The notes beneath the pieces are model-generated. The model saw only the letters and a list, made by a program, of their open reading frames with translations. It had not been told where the DNA came from and made no database searches. Below, one piece after another: positions 37,041 to 45,969 of a stretch of DNA of 64,000 nt (the stretch's first letter is position 1; each line of letters opens with the position of its first letter). Source of the DNA: Paenibacillus sp. JJ-100 (GTDB taxonomy: Bacteria > Bacillota > Bacilli > Paenibacillales > Paenibacillaceae). Position numbers and translations under genes: made by a program. The stretch lies in the NCBI RefSeq assembly GCF_948329825.1, contig NZ_CAOJCM010000004.1, positions 428,192 through 492,191 on the forward strand. The letters are read 5' to 3'.

Positions 37041-37505
37041 ATGGTCACAATTAGGTTTGTTTCAAGTAAAGATATCCCTCATGTTCAATCCATAGCTCAG
37101 GAAACATGGATGTATACTTATGAAGGAATTTACTCAAAAGATTTCATTCAACATTTTCTAAGCAGGGCTTATTCTAATGAGAATTTAAGTCGATCTGTGG
37201 AGAGAGATTTACAAAGTGCTAAACGGAGTTTTTTGATAGCTGAATTTAATCATGAATTACTTAGGATCTATGTACGACCTGAATATCACAAGATGGGAAT
37301 AGGGAAAGCCTTCGTTCATGAATATATTCAAGTTTTAAAGCCAATAAAAAAACTGTTTGCTTGGGTAGCGAAAGAGAATCATATAGGCAGAACATTTTAT
37401 GAGAAGAGTGGATTTAGAGCAATAGAAGAAAAGAACGAAACCGTAGAAGGGCAAAGTAAAACACAAATTAAATATGAGTTAAAAATAACGAATGAACAGG
37501 ATTGA
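37041..37505 (+). CDS. GNAT acetyltransferase with an internal deletion
   Basis: 154 residues. RPEYHKMGIGKAFVHEYIQ is the acetyl-CoA loop and GRTFYEKSGFRAIEEK follows. Between SFLIAEFNHE and LLRIYVRPEY about 20 residues that normally form two beta strands are missing, in frame. The fold may be damaged. It starts at ATG 37041 after GGAAAGAAGGATAACCAA. Confidence 0.8.
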   Translation: MVTIRFVSSKDIPHVQSIAQETWMYTYEGIYSKDFIQHFLSRAYSNENLSRSVERDLQSAKRSFLIAEFNHELLRIYVRPEYHKMGIGKAFVHEYIQVLKPIKKLFAWVAKENHIGRTFYEKSGFRAIEEKNETVEGQSKTQIKYELKITNEQD

Positions 37506-37557
37506 AGCAATTCATCGCAGCACTGCCAAATAAGCCTAAATATTGAGGAGAATATGA

Positions 37558-37989
37558 ATGATAATTCGTGAAGCTGAGACAAATGACGCTGAGGCTATTG
37601 AACGACTATACAAAGAGTTGCTTCCAAACAACTCAAAAATAAAAGTGCTGAAAGATAGGATAGAAGAAATTAAACATGATGCTAATAGTTATTTGTTCGT
37701 TTGCGAAGTAGACCAAGAGATCGTTGCAACTGCACACTTGCATCTATGTTTAGATGCGTTGATAGAGTCACAACCTTTTGGGGTTGTAGAACGTGTAATT
37801 GTATCTGGAGACAGACAAGGTCAAGGCTATGGATCTCTCATGATGAAGCATATTGAAGATCTGTGTATTTCAAGGGATTGTGTTAAGATCTTTTTAGCGA
37901 GCGGAGCTTCGAGGAAAAAAGCACATGAGTTCTATACAAGTTTAGGTTATGACGGTGATTCGAGTAAAGCCTTTAAGAAGTACTTATAA
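37558..37989 (+). CDS. GNAT acetyltransferase
   Basis: 143 residues, start ATG 37558 behind TGAGGAGAATATGA. VVERVIVSGDRQGQGYGSLMMKHIEDL is the acetyl-CoA loop; KKAHEFYTSLGYDGDS ends the domain. It follows the previous GNAT closely with no palindrome between. Confidence 0.88.
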   Translation: MIIREAETNDAEAIERLYKELLPNNSKIKVLKDRIEEIKHDANSYLFVCEVDQEIVATAHLHLCLDALIESQPFGVVERVIVSGDRQGQGYGSLMMKHIEDLCISRDCVKIFLASGASRKKAHEFYTSLGYDGDSSKAFKKYL

Positions 37990-38185
37990 GTACTTATAAT
38001 TATTGAAAGTTTTGCGGTGATGAGGTAGACATCAATTCAGAAAGGGGATATTCATGGTTAAGGTAATTTTGTAGATGAGTATTATATGGGAAAGTGCTAT
38101 TGATAAATGTCACCAAGAAGTGGCTGGCACATATGACAGCATAGCTACACTGCGACCAATCATTACAATGAGGAGACAAGCACAG

Positions 38186-38719
38186 ATGAACACAATAAAT
38201 AAGACACCCATGGATATTAAGGACGCAACCTTATCAGGAATCATGAATAGTGAAGGTGTTATTGAATGGTACATTAATCTTGAGTGTGGTAGCATCCAAC
38301 TCCACGGACACACTACAACACCTAGAATATACTTGGAAAGATTCGAATGGGATATACAGTTCGTAGGAGAAATAACAAATAAAAATATAATTATAGAAAA
38401 CGGAGCACATTTTTCAAACCATACCATTTTACTGGGAAATCGACTTTGTTGCTTGTATGTCTTCGAGCATGAGTTTTTATTTGATAATCAGATATCTTTT
38501 TATCTTAAAGACCAGGAATTGCATGTTCAATGGAAAGCTCATAATTCAAATAGTGTTGAGGAAAAATATGTGATTGATATAGATACAAAGATTGATTTTT
38601 TAGGTTTGAACTTAGGCAATATCGAATTAGCTGATGCTAAAGAAATATTAAAGTTCAATACATCAGGACTACTTTTTTATGAAGAAGAAGGGACGCTTTA
38701 TTTAATTCCTGATGAATGA
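38186..38719 (+). CDS. protein of unknown function
   Basis: 177 residues from ATG 38186, which has GAGGAG nine bases upstream; the frame is open from 38075 but that part has no ribosome site and poor protein character. Beta-rich sequence (WYINLECGSIQLHGHTTTPRIYL; VIDIDTKIDFLGLNL). No family recognised. Upstream, AAAGGGG precedes a six-codon frame (MVKVIL, 38055) that may be a leader or remnant. Confidence 0.65.
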   Translation: MNTINKTPMDIKDATLSGIMNSEGVIEWYINLECGSIQLHGHTTTPRIYLERFEWDIQFVGEITNKNIIIENGAHFSNHTILLGNRLCCLYVFEHEFLFDNQISFYLKDQELHVQWKAHNSNSVEEKYVIDIDTKIDFLGLNLGNIELADAKEILKFNTSGLLFYEEEGTLYLIPDE

Positions 38720-38723
38720 GACG

Positions 38724-38905
38724 AAGTGAAGGAAGACCCAGAACACTTTGAAGATATGATTGCGTGGCTTAACTATAACTAACAAGGTGTGAATACGAAT
38801 GGCTTTGTTGCTAATTCAACGTATTGGCTATGGGATCAGACCTTCGGAAATCGGAAGGGATATGCTACAAAGCTTTTGAAATTGACCTTACTTGATAAAT
38901 ATTGA
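38724..38905 (+). pseudogene. GNAT pseudogene with internal deletion and stop
   Basis: The bases follow the gene at 35941-36459: EDPEHFEDMIAWLNYN, then a TAA, then NGFVANSTYWL. At TATTGGCTA it jumps to the match of GIRPSERRKGYATKLLK. In the intact gene ATTGGCTA occurs at 36146 and again at 36232, so 86 bases were lost between short direct repeats. Confidence 0.75.
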
Positions 38906-39007
38906 TAATGAATGATCTCTTATAAGCGTTGATGAGTTTCTTGGCTGAAAAAGATAAACTCAAACCAATTAAAAGAATGATCGATAAAAATAAAATGAGG
39001 TGATCTG

Positions 39008-39520
39008 ATGAGACAGTTGCGATATCAGGTGGCATGTAGTCTGGATGGCTTCATCGCAGGACCCGAAGATGAGTTCGACTGGATTATGCCAGAACCCACA
39101 TTTGATTTCGAAGAGCATCATGCGCAGTTCGATACACTCCTTATGGGTCGTCGGACGTATGAGATCATATGTAGTATGGGTGAAAGTTTTCCCGGAAAGC
39201 AAGTAATTGTTGCCTCGCGATCACTTCGGCAAGAAGATCATCCTGACATTGAGGTCGTGAGCGAGGGGCTTGAAGCACGAGTTCGCGAACTTCGTGCGCA
39301 ACCTGGTCGAGATATCTGGCTCTATGGCGGAGGGGATCTCTTCTCCCAGTTACTCTCGTGGAATCTTGTCGATACGGTCGAACCGGCGATCATCCCAATT
39401 CTTTTGGGAGGTGGGGTTCCGCTACTCGCTTCGAATGGAGTGCGCCGGCGTTTGGCATTCATTGGACAGCAAGCCTATCCCAGCGGAATGGTGCTTCTCA
39501 AATACGAGGTACAACAATAA
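39008..39520 (+). CDS. dihydrofolate-reductase-like RibD C-terminal domain protein
   Basis: 170 residues, start ATG 39008 after GAGGTGATCTG. RYQVACSLDGFIAGPEDEFDWI, LLMGRRTYEIIC and DIWLYGGGDLFSQLLSWNLVDT are standard for the YyaP/YwjB-type group, which bind NADPH. The reaction is unknown. GC content is clearly higher than in the neighbouring cassette-type genes. Confidence 0.88.
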   Translation: MRQLRYQVACSLDGFIAGPEDEFDWIMPEPTFDFEEHHAQFDTLLMGRRTYEIICSMGESFPGKQVIVASRSLRQEDHPDIEVVSEGLEARVRELRAQPGRDIWLYGGGDLFSQLLSWNLVDTVEPAIIPILLGGGVPLLASNGVRRRLAFIGQQAYPSGMVLLKYEVQQ

Positions 39521-39620
39521 GGGACAAACATCGTGCTGATCAAGAAAGATACTGGCTTGAAGAGGTATAGGTATTGGTAATTGCCCGGATTGTTTAGCGT
39601 TTAAAACCGAGGGAACATAT

Positions 39621-39653
39621 ACTCCTGCAGCGAGATACTGTGGGAGTTTTTTT
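39621..39653 (+). terminator. Rho-independent terminator
   Basis: CTCCTGCAG pairs with CTGTGGGAG, then TTTTTTT. Confidence 0.85.
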
Positions 39654-39795
39654 GCGTACTTAATTTTTTATTAAGATTCAGATAAGAAAAATTTATCTCT
39701 GCTGCTTAAAATAAAGTTATGAACTGGATGGTGTGGGATCTTCTTGATTTTGGAGTTCTGAAGTCTATATTCTATTTAAAATTGAGGTGTAGGTT

Positions 39796-40035
39796 ATGGA
39801 GAAAAAGTTTGAAAATGTGGTGGACGGTATTTTAGATAACTTTTTTGTACATTTTACAACAGAGATATTTTTACTTAACATTATTGGGGGAATCGGTTTA
39901 ATTCTGTTGGGATTTGTGTTGCTAAAGAGTAGAGCTTCGGAAGGCAAGAAAGTGTTTGGATGGATTGCACTAACCGTCGGATGTCTAGGGATGCTAAGCG
40001 GTGTTGCACAGTTTCTAGGCTACTTCATGTCATAG
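39796..40035 (+). CDS. small membrane protein of unknown function
   Basis: 79 residues, start ATG 39796 after GAGGTGTAGGTT. Two membrane helices (about 26-44 and 54-76) joined by a short charged loop (KSRASEGKK). No family recognised. Confidence 0.75.
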   Translation: MEKKFENVVDGILDNFFVHFTTEIFLLNIIGGIGLILLGFVLLKSRASEGKKVFGWIALTVGCLGMLSGVAQFLGYFMS

Positions 40036-40144
40036 ATATATAAGAAGTGTTTATGTGAATCAGTCGCACACAGTCTGCGGTAGCAGTTTGAAATGTATGG
40101 AGTGGGTACTGCGAACGTCAGCAGAAGAAGTATGTAAGAACAGG

Positions 40145-40173
40145 ACGGGCGCTCGAAAAAGCGGTCGTTTTTT
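40145..40173 (+). terminator. Rho-independent terminator
   Basis: ACGGGCGCT-CGAAAA-AGCGGTCGT followed by TTTTTT. Confidence 0.75.
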
Positions 40174-40188
40174 CGTATTGCTCTATAT

Positions 40189-40222
40189 AGCCTGGTTGCC
40201 GTAGTGCACTAGGCTCTTTTTT
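40189..40222 (+). terminator. second Rho-independent terminator
   Basis: AGCCT...AGGCT stem followed by CTTTTTT, 15 bases after the previous one. Tandem terminators isolate the next gene. Confidence 0.7.
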
Positions 40223-40336
40223 GTTTCCTCATTTTTACATATAGTATATATTGGGGATAACAGCGAGGGTAATTGGCAGGACTTGATATGAATGGTAGAA
40301 GGTTGATTGAAGTAAGCTTGTAGAAGGGATTAAATC

Positions 40337-41134
40337 ATGAGACATGGTGAATTAATTGGAATGGGTAATACGGCAAATGTTTATCTTTGGGGAAATACAG
40401 AAGTTATTAAGATTTTTCATGATCATGAAAGTTCATTCTTTGAAGCAAACAAGGAAGCCAAGAATGCAGAGATCATTAATCATTTAAATCTAAGAGCCCC
40501 TAGTTATTCGGGTTCATTGGAGTATGAGGGAAAACTCTGCCTCATATATGAAAGAATTGACGGACAGACTATGCTACTGCAAATTACTCCAACGGTATCT
40601 AGTATTACTCATTACGCGAAACAAATGGCTCAACTTCAATATGAAATGCATCAAGTGAAAATCGGAATTCAGCCGAATTTAAAAAATGAATTATTGTACA
40701 GAATATCTTCTCATGAACTAATTAACGAAAATGAGAAACGAAGGTTAAAAGGCATTTTAGACCAACTGCCTGAGAATAATACCATTTGCCATTATGATTT
40801 CCACCCAGGAAACATAATTCTATCCTCTAAAGGACCGATCATTATTGACTGGTTGAATGCATTGGTTGGTCATGAGGCAGCAGATGTTGCAAGAAGTTCG
40901 ATGATGCTTCAGTCTCATGCATTACCACCTAATGCTCCTGAAATATTGATACGAAGAGAGTATCGAGAGTTATTTCACCAAGAGTATCTAAGAGAATATT
41001 TAATATTATCTGGCAAGAAAGATGAAGAGATTAAAGAATGGATGGCTCCAACGTTAGCATATCGAATTGGTGAAATGAAAGGTTTAGATCAAATTGAAAT
41101 GCTGACAATCTTGCAAATATGGTTAACGAAATAG
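40337..41134 (+). CDS. aminoglycoside phosphotransferase (APH) family protein
   Basis: 265 residues. CHYDFHPGNIILSSKGPIIIDWLNALVGHEAAD contains the catalytic HxDFHPGN and the IDW metal motif. It is smaller than the APH gene at 3366 and not a close copy. Start ATG 40337 after AGAAGGGATTAAATC. The substrate is unknown, and no resistance role can be claimed. A palindrome follows. Confidence 0.85.
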   Translation: MRHGELIGMGNTANVYLWGNTEVIKIFHDHESSFFEANKEAKNAEIINHLNLRAPSYSGSLEYEGKLCLIYERIDGQTMLLQITPTVSSITHYAKQMAQLQYEMHQVKIGIQPNLKNELLYRISSHELINENEKRRLKGILDQLPENNTICHYDFHPGNIILSSKGPIIIDWLNALVGHEAADVARSSMMLQSHALPPNAPEILIRREYRELFHQEYLREYLILSGKKDEEIKEWMAPTLAYRIGEMKGLDQIEMLTILQIWLTK

Positions 41135-41181
41135 CGTGGGGCGGCTCCTGTCTCAATTTGAAGAAGTGGGGCCGATCAATT

Positions 41182-41337
41182 AGATAACATCGTATCTAAG
41201 TTGCGAGCTGAGTTCGTGGTTCCCTAGATGAAACAACCTAGCAAGTGGACTCAGCTTACACAATGCGTTGCAAATCCCTCGGACCCCGTCGCTCTGCTCT
41301 TAAGCCTCCCGGGGTTATAAATATAGGTACGTTAGGT
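41182..41337 (+). repeat. attC-like palindrome 8
   Basis: AGATAACATCGTATCTAAG at the left; right box GTTAGGT (41331), which fits GTTRRRY, then GAAATC. Inner arms GAGCTGAGTTC/GACTCAGCTTA pair. The core TCTTAAGCCTCCCGGGGTTAT resembles the head element at 32109 (CCTTAAGCCTCTCGGGTT). Confidence 0.65.
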
Positions 41338-41391
41338 GAAATCAGTGCAGAGTCGGTTATACAAATTGGTTACTTAAACGAGGTGTTCTAT

Positions 41392-41847
41392 TTGGTTATA
41401 GTAGATACAGAGATTCTCATTAACGCACCAATCGATCGTTGTTTTGACATGGCCAGGAATATTGAATTGCATACTCAAACCGTATGGAAACATACGAAAG
41501 AAAGAGCAATCGATGGAACTACAAAGGGTATGATTGGAAAAGGTGAATTTGTTACTTTTCAAGCAACTCATTTTCTAATCAGGCAGAAATTAACGTCGAA
41601 GATAACTGAATATAACAGACCGTACTATTTTGTAGATGAAATGCAAAAAGGCGTATTTAAGAGCTTAAGGCATGAACATATTTTTGAAGAACAAGATGGA
41701 AAGACATTAATGAGAGACAAGCTGACTTTTGAAGCTCCTCTTGGCATTCTAGGGCTTATTACAGAAAAGATTATATTAAAGAAATATATGAAGAGATTTT
41801 TAGAACATCGAAACAATCAATTGAAGTTAATGGCTGAAAAAATGTGA
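41392..41847 (+). CDS. SRPBCC (START-like) family protein
   Basis: 151 residues from TTG 41392, six bases after GAGGTG; an open frame further upstream runs through the palindrome and is not coding. VDTEILINAPIDRCFDMARNIELH is the typical strand-helix start, and FVDEMQKGVFKSLRHEHIFEEQDGKTLMRDKL the usual central part of polyketide-cyclase-like SRPBCC proteins. They bind hydrophobic ligands. A cassette between two palindromes. Confidence 0.85.
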   Translation: MVIVDTEILINAPIDRCFDMARNIELHTQTVWKHTKERAIDGTTKGMIGKGEFVTFQATHFLIRQKLTSKITEYNRPYYFVDEMQKGVFKSLRHEHIFEEQDGKTLMRDKLTFEAPLGILGLITEKIILKKYMKRFLEHRNNQLKLMAEKM

Positions 41848-41886
41848 AGAACTGATTTGTAGATAATTCAACACGGCACTCACATC

Positions 41887-41953
41887 GACTAACACAATAT
41901 TCGTGCTGCGGGCCATTCGGTCCTTCGGACGTCGCGAAACAACAAGGTTGGAT
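41887..41953 (+). repeat. attC-like palindrome 9
   Basis: Left GACTAACACAATATTCGTGC, core GCGGGCCATTCGGTCC, right GTTGGAT (41947), which fits GTTRRRY, then GAAATC. At 67 bases it is within the attC size range. The arms pair with a few mismatches, as in attC bottom strands. Confidence 0.7.
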
Positions 41954-41993
41954 GAAATCAGTTTAAACTTAAAAAATTTATAAGGGGTGCCAA

Positions 41994-42794
41994 ATGGACT
42001 ACAATATCATTCACAAAGCAAAAGAAATATCAATAAAAACTATTCGTCAGGCAGGTGAGATTTCTAAAGGGAAATTTGATGATTTTGTTGATCTAAGATC
42101 AAAAGATGAATTTGGTGATGTGGTCACCGAGGTTGATTATTTAACTGAACAAATCCTAATAAATCAAATTCGAACGACATTTCCTACTCATCAGATACAC
42201 AGCGAAGAAGCAGGGATAATAGGGACGGAAAACGATTGGCTGTGGCTCATTGATCCGCTGGATGGAACTAATAATTTTGCAATCGGATTGGCTGTTTTTA
42301 CGATTTCATTAACGCTGATGTATAGAAGAGAACCCGTACTTGGAGTGGTTTACGAGCCCTTGACCGATAGATTGTTTGTATCAGTAATAGGGGAAGGAAC
42401 GTATTGCAATGAACGGCAGGTTCAGATAAAAAGTAATTCTAATATTTTCAAAGGAAACATTGGTTGGATTCAAGGTCACAACGTACAGAACGATAGAAAG
42501 GCAGTTAAATTAAGACAATATATTGATATTAACTTCAAGAGAATGATGAGATTATGGGCTCCAACACTTCAATGGTGCATGCTTGCCAAAGGGGACATAG
42601 ATGGAATTATTCTTTATAACTCCGAAGGAGACGACTTGTATTCAGGTATTTTAATGGTTAAAGAAGCCGGAGGCATCGTAATAGATTTCGATGGCAACCC
42701 GTTCACAGGAATGAAAGAAGAGCCTTACATTATTGCCTGCCATCCAGATCACAAGCAAGATTTGCTAAGAATTGTGAAAGAGGGACTTAGTTAA
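41994..42794 (+). CDS. inositol-monophosphatase-family phosphatase
   Basis: 266 residues. Metal sites HSEEAG and IDPLDGTNNFA are intact. The C-terminal motif WDxAAG is replaced by DDLYSGILMVKEAGG, the looser form of CysQ/other members. It probably removes phosphate from a small molecule or nucleotide. Start ATG 41994 after AAGGGGTGCCAA. Cassette gene. Confidence 0.88.
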   Translation: MDYNIIHKAKEISIKTIRQAGEISKGKFDDFVDLRSKDEFGDVVTEVDYLTEQILINQIRTTFPTHQIHSEEAGIIGTENDWLWLIDPLDGTNNFAIGLAVFTISLTLMYRREPVLGVVYEPLTDRLFVSVIGEGTYCNERQVQIKSNSNIFKGNIGWIQGHNVQNDRKAVKLRQYIDINFKRMMRLWAPTLQWCMLAKGDIDGIILYNSEGDDLYSGILMVKEAGGIVIDFDGNPFTGMKEEPYIIACHPDHKQDLLRIVKEGLS

Positions 42795-42799
42795 CTCGA

Positions 42800-42900
42800 G
42801 GAGTCAAATGACTCCCATCTAACACCAGATTCAAGCGGCGGGCGTACGTCTGGCAATTCGGCGTGACGACCGCTTCGCAGATCGTGGAGGCAGCTTAAAC
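42800..42900 (+). repeat. attC-like palindrome 10 and adjoining hairpin
   Basis: GGAGTCA-AA-TGACTCC (42800-42815) is a perfect small hairpin. ATCTAAC at 42817 fits RYYYAAC and continues ACCAGATTCAAGCGGCGGGC, like the other left arms. A clear right box was not found. Confidence 0.5.
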
Positions 42901-43006
42901 CCTTGCCGTTCGTAGCTCACAAAGACCAGAAGATGCCAGCGGAGGAAGGCAGAAGGAAGGTTAACTGTAGAAATAGAAGATAACAACGTATTTCGAAAGG
43001 AGATAC

Positions 43007-43663
43007 ATGATGAAAGGTAAGGTACTCTTATTATTTTTTATAGTGATCATGCTCTCAGCTTGTCAAAGCAGTAGTCCACCGACTACGTTGAATGACGAAA
43101 CTCAACTCATAAAAAAATCTGAAACGCTTCCTAATGTAGCGAATACAGGTAATGGAACAGAGTTAGGAGGAGTAACAGAAGGTCAACCAGAGCGTTCTAG
43201 CCCTGAAATGTTATTCAGGAGTATGGGGAACTTTGAATCGAGTGGGGAATTTTATGATGAAATGCTTCGAAATCCGATAGATCATGATTATGAAATGGAA
43301 TTCAATGAATTGCTAAATTCGAAAGAGATTATTACTACGATGGATTGGGGGGCGTTTGAAGGTAAATATGAAAAGATTTGGGATGAAGAGTTGAATCACA
43401 TATATGAAAAGCTTCTTTCTAAGCTCGATAGAGAGTCAAGAGAAGCACTAATCGAATCGCAGAAAGAATGGTTAAAGTACAACCTAAAGGAAACGAAATT
43501 TGTAGAGAAAACATTCATAGATACAGGTTACCTTGGATCAAAAGGATCGGTAAGTTTAGCTAGAGATATCATGGAGAGAATTAGGGAAAGAACCATGCAG
43601 CTAATGGAATATCGATATTTGTTAGATGGTGAAGTTGAGTTTTTATATCAAAGTAACAATTAA
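43007..43663 (+). CDS. lipoprotein, DUF1311/LprI-like
   Basis: 218 residues with a lipoprotein signal (FIVIMLSAC, Cys19 or Cys20 depending on which of two ATGs is used). The C-terminal half (SKLDRESREALIESQKEWLKYNL) is the LprI/DUF1311 pattern; such proteins may inhibit lysozyme-type enzymes. Start ATG 43007 after AAAGGAGATAC. Confidence 0.75.
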   Translation: MMKGKVLLLFFIVIMLSACQSSSPPTTLNDETQLIKKSETLPNVANTGNGTELGGVTEGQPERSSPEMLFRSMGNFESSGEFYDEMLRNPIDHDYEMEFNELLNSKEIITTMDWGAFEGKYEKIWDEELNHIYEKLLSKLDRESREALIESQKEWLKYNLKETKFVEKTFIDTGYLGSKGSVSLARDIMERIRERTMQLMEYRYLLDGEVEFLYQSNN

Positions 43664-43773
43664 AGCTAGAATCTTGATCAATGTGCAAAATAAAAGAAAT
43701 AAGCAATGAAGTTCCCTATCCTATGGTAAGCTTTTCAAGCCAAGAGAATTATATTAGAAAGACGTGATAATGA

Positions 43774-44376
43774 ATGAAGACAGAATATTCTTCTAAATCT
43801 CTAGTTATTATCCTGCACGAGATATACGGGATTAATGATCATATTCAGTTTTATCATGATGTGTGGATTAATGAAGGGTTTGACGTGCTTATCCCCAATT
43901 TATTACATAGAGAATCATTTACTTATGCTGAAGAGGAAAAAGCATATCAATATTTTATGAATGAGATTGAATTCAATACATCTTTGCAAGAAGTTAAGGA
44001 AATAGTGAAAAACAATAGAGATATGTATGAGCAGATCTATATTATTGGATTTAGTATCGGTGCAACAATCGCATGGTTGAGTAGTGAATGTGAGGTTGAT
44101 GGAATCATCGCATACTACGGGTCAAGGATTAGAAACGTTGTAGAGATCGAGCCGAACTGTCCAACGTTATTGTTTTTTTCCAATGAGAAGTCATTTGATG
44201 TACAAGATCTAGCCATGCAGCTGAGAACGAAAGAGAAGTCCGTGGTAGAAATAATAGATGCCGAACACGGATTCATGAATCCATTCTACAAAACCTATAA
44301 TGCTAGTGAATGTCATAAATGTATGGAGACTAGTATTGATTTCCTCAAGCAGCTCGAAGAGCGCCGCGGCATCTAA
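43774..44376 (+). CDS. dienelactone-hydrolase-family protein
   Basis: 200 residues, alpha/beta hydrolase. HEIYGINDHIQFYHD near the N-terminus; nucleophile elbow GFSIGATIAW, Ser in place of the Cys of true dienelactone hydrolases; catalytic His in DAEHGFMNP. A general esterase-like role is likely. No palindrome before it. Confidence 0.8.
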   Translation: MKTEYSSKSLVIILHEIYGINDHIQFYHDVWINEGFDVLIPNLLHRESFTYAEEEKAYQYFMNEIEFNTSLQEVKEIVKNNRDMYEQIYIIGFSIGATIAWLSSECEVDGIIAYYGSRIRNVVEIEPNCPTLLFFSNEKSFDVQDLAMQLRTKEKSVVEIIDAEHGFMNPFYKTYNASECHKCMETSIDFLKQLEERRGI

Positions 44377-44478
44377 TAGATCCCGTATCACTATTGCGGG
44401 CAATGTCCCTAAGTTTCTACTAAGGGGATATGTTGAGAAGTGAAATCTGCGAAAAAATGTAGCAAGAAGGTGAGAAAG

Positions 44479-44838
44479 TTGGAACTCATTCCACTGAAGA
44501 TTCCGGCAGGTTATGCCATAACCTATAATAAATTCTACGATGTAGAACCTATTCGTAATAAAGATGAGGATGACTTCATCGAGAACTGGGGATATTTCAC
44601 AGAAGATTTACTGCAAATCGTTAAAATGAAAATTCAAAAGGGGAACTGGTATGTTCCTGAACGAGAAGACAAGTTGCTCTTTGATCTAGGATGGTACCCC
44701 GATTCAGATATCAATGGGCAGTATGTTTTACAACTTGTAGATGAGAACTGGTATGAAATTAAAAGCATCTCTTCAAGAGATCGTCTTATCATCAAAGAAA
44801 CCCTAGAAGCATGGATGGAAGAGCACCAACGTTTGTAG
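44479..44838 (+). CDS. protein of unknown function
   Basis: 119 residues from TTG 44479 after AAGAAGGTGAG; an upstream in-frame GTG at 44440 lacks a ribosome site. Starts LELIPLKIPAGYAITYNKFYDVEP. Aromatic- and acid-rich. No family recognised. Confidence 0.65.
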   Translation: MELIPLKIPAGYAITYNKFYDVEPIRNKDEDDFIENWGYFTEDLLQIVKMKIQKGNWYVPEREDKLLFDLGWYPDSDINGQYVLQLVDENWYEIKSISSRDRLIIKETLEAWMEEHQRL

Positions 44839-44845
44839 CAACAGA

Positions 44846-44866
44846 TTGCACCACATTGCACCACAT
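44846..44866 (+). repeat. tandem 10-bp repeat
   Basis: ATTGCACCAC twice, then ATCC, overlapping a small CCACAT/ATGTGG hairpin. Confidence 0.6.
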
Positions 44867-44957
44867 CCATGTGGATATCTCCCCAAGTATGATGGATATT
44901 GCCAGAGAAAAAGTGATATTAATTATATAAAAATATATGAAAGATAGGAACAACAGC

Positions 44958-45302
44958 ATGAAGTTTAACTATAAACATTTCTCCTGTGATGCCGAGGTGT
45001 ATACCAAAGATCAGGACCTCATCGTCCGATTTTTCGATAGTGCCAAAGAACAAAAAGAAGATGAGATCATCAATCTCGTGTTTGTTGATCCTGGGTACGG
45101 CTATCTATGCGTGAAATATAAAGGAGATGCTGCACTTATCAGTGGATTCCTAGATGAAAACATCTTTGTATCAGACGATCTGGTTGATGCAGCCATTGAG
45201 TTCATCGAGGAGTTAAGTCCACAAGTCAAGCACTGCTATGCTCCATATCATATCTCACGATTTAAGCAGACCAGATTTAACGAGTACAACGGAGAGTATT
45301 AA
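44958..45302 (+). CDS. protein of unknown function
   Basis: 114 residues from ATG 44958 behind GATAGGAACAACAGC. Mixed alpha/beta (FSCDAEVYTKDQDLIVRFF; VFVDPGYGYLCVKYKG). No family recognised. Nearly touches the next gene. Confidence 0.65.
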   Translation: MKFNYKHFSCDAEVYTKDQDLIVRFFDSAKEQKEDEIINLVFVDPGYGYLCVKYKGDAALISGFLDENIFVSDDLVDAAIEFIEELSPQVKHCYAPYHISRFKQTRFNEYNGEY

Positions 45303-45321
45303 ATTACATTGAGTGTGTCAG

Positions 45322-45762
45322 ATGAATGTAGATAAATTCAATTCTAAGAAGGCGGCGAGTGGGGTGGGAGAAGTAGTTACATTAAGCTGTAAATCATGCT
45401 CTTACAGCCAAAAGGTTATGTTAGGTTTCGGTTTTAGATATATGTATTTGAGCAGCATTTTGGAATGGTACGAGCAGGAGGAAGGGCGACAACATATTAG
45501 AGAATTTATAGGTAGAGAAGATGCAACTTTTGATTGTTACAACGGGATTTACGTCTGTGAACAATGTAAATATGTATTAAATCGCGTATTTCTAGAGTTG
45601 AAATCCGAGAATCATTGGTATACCAATTCATATGAATGCCCGAGATGTAACTCACCCATGCCGACCAAACCGCCTTTAGATTGTGTGGAGAGTGGGGAAC
45701 TGGACTGTCCAGAATGCGGAGAGACTAAATTAAACATGAACTTAGATATGGACTGGGATTAA
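45322..45762 (+). CDS. zinc-ribbon protein of unknown function
   Basis: 146 residues. Four CxxC pairs (CKSC, CEQC, CPRC, CPEC) make two zinc-binding ribbons, the first split by a long insert. Cytosolic. The start (ATG 45322) has only a weak ribosome site. Could bind nucleic acid or a protein partner. Confidence 0.7.
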   Translation: MNVDKFNSKKAASGVGEVVTLSCKSCSYSQKVMLGFGFRYMYLSSILEWYEQEEGRQHIREFIGREDATFDCYNGIYVCEQCKYVLNRVFLELKSENHWYTNSYECPRCNSPMPTKPPLDCVESGELDCPECGETKLNMNLDMDWD

Positions 45763-45969
45763 CGTTCTAAGGCTGATCACAGAGGATGTATCCCATAATC
45801 TTTGATCAGCTCGGAAACATTGAAAAGGCCGAAGTAGATGAATTTTTTGTTAAGGAGTGGGGGAATTAAATCTCCTGACTTGCTTGAAATATGTATTCCA
45901 GATGTTTGAGAAGATCAAGGAGCAATGATATTTGTGGATTGCCCTCAAGAAGTTTGAGCCCCGCGAGGA

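Larger units (their letters stand above)
32298..42900 (+). mobile_element. putative gene-cassette array with attC-like sites (integron-like, no integrase seen)
   Basis: Small plus-strand genes, most with their own ribosome site, are separated by imperfect palindromes. The left arm has nnnTAAC then an A/T-rich part and GCTGCGG-like core; the right arm ends GTTAnnn and usually GAAAT. Palindromes are seen at about 32298, 33408, 34063, 34549, 35307, 35879, 36484, 36794, 41182, 41887 and 42817. Genes are of cassette type (GNAT, phosphotransferase, kinases, unknowns). The stretch 37.5-41.1 kb lacks clear sites and has normal terminators, so the array is patchy. No tyrosine recombinase is in the window. 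Confidence 0.55.
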
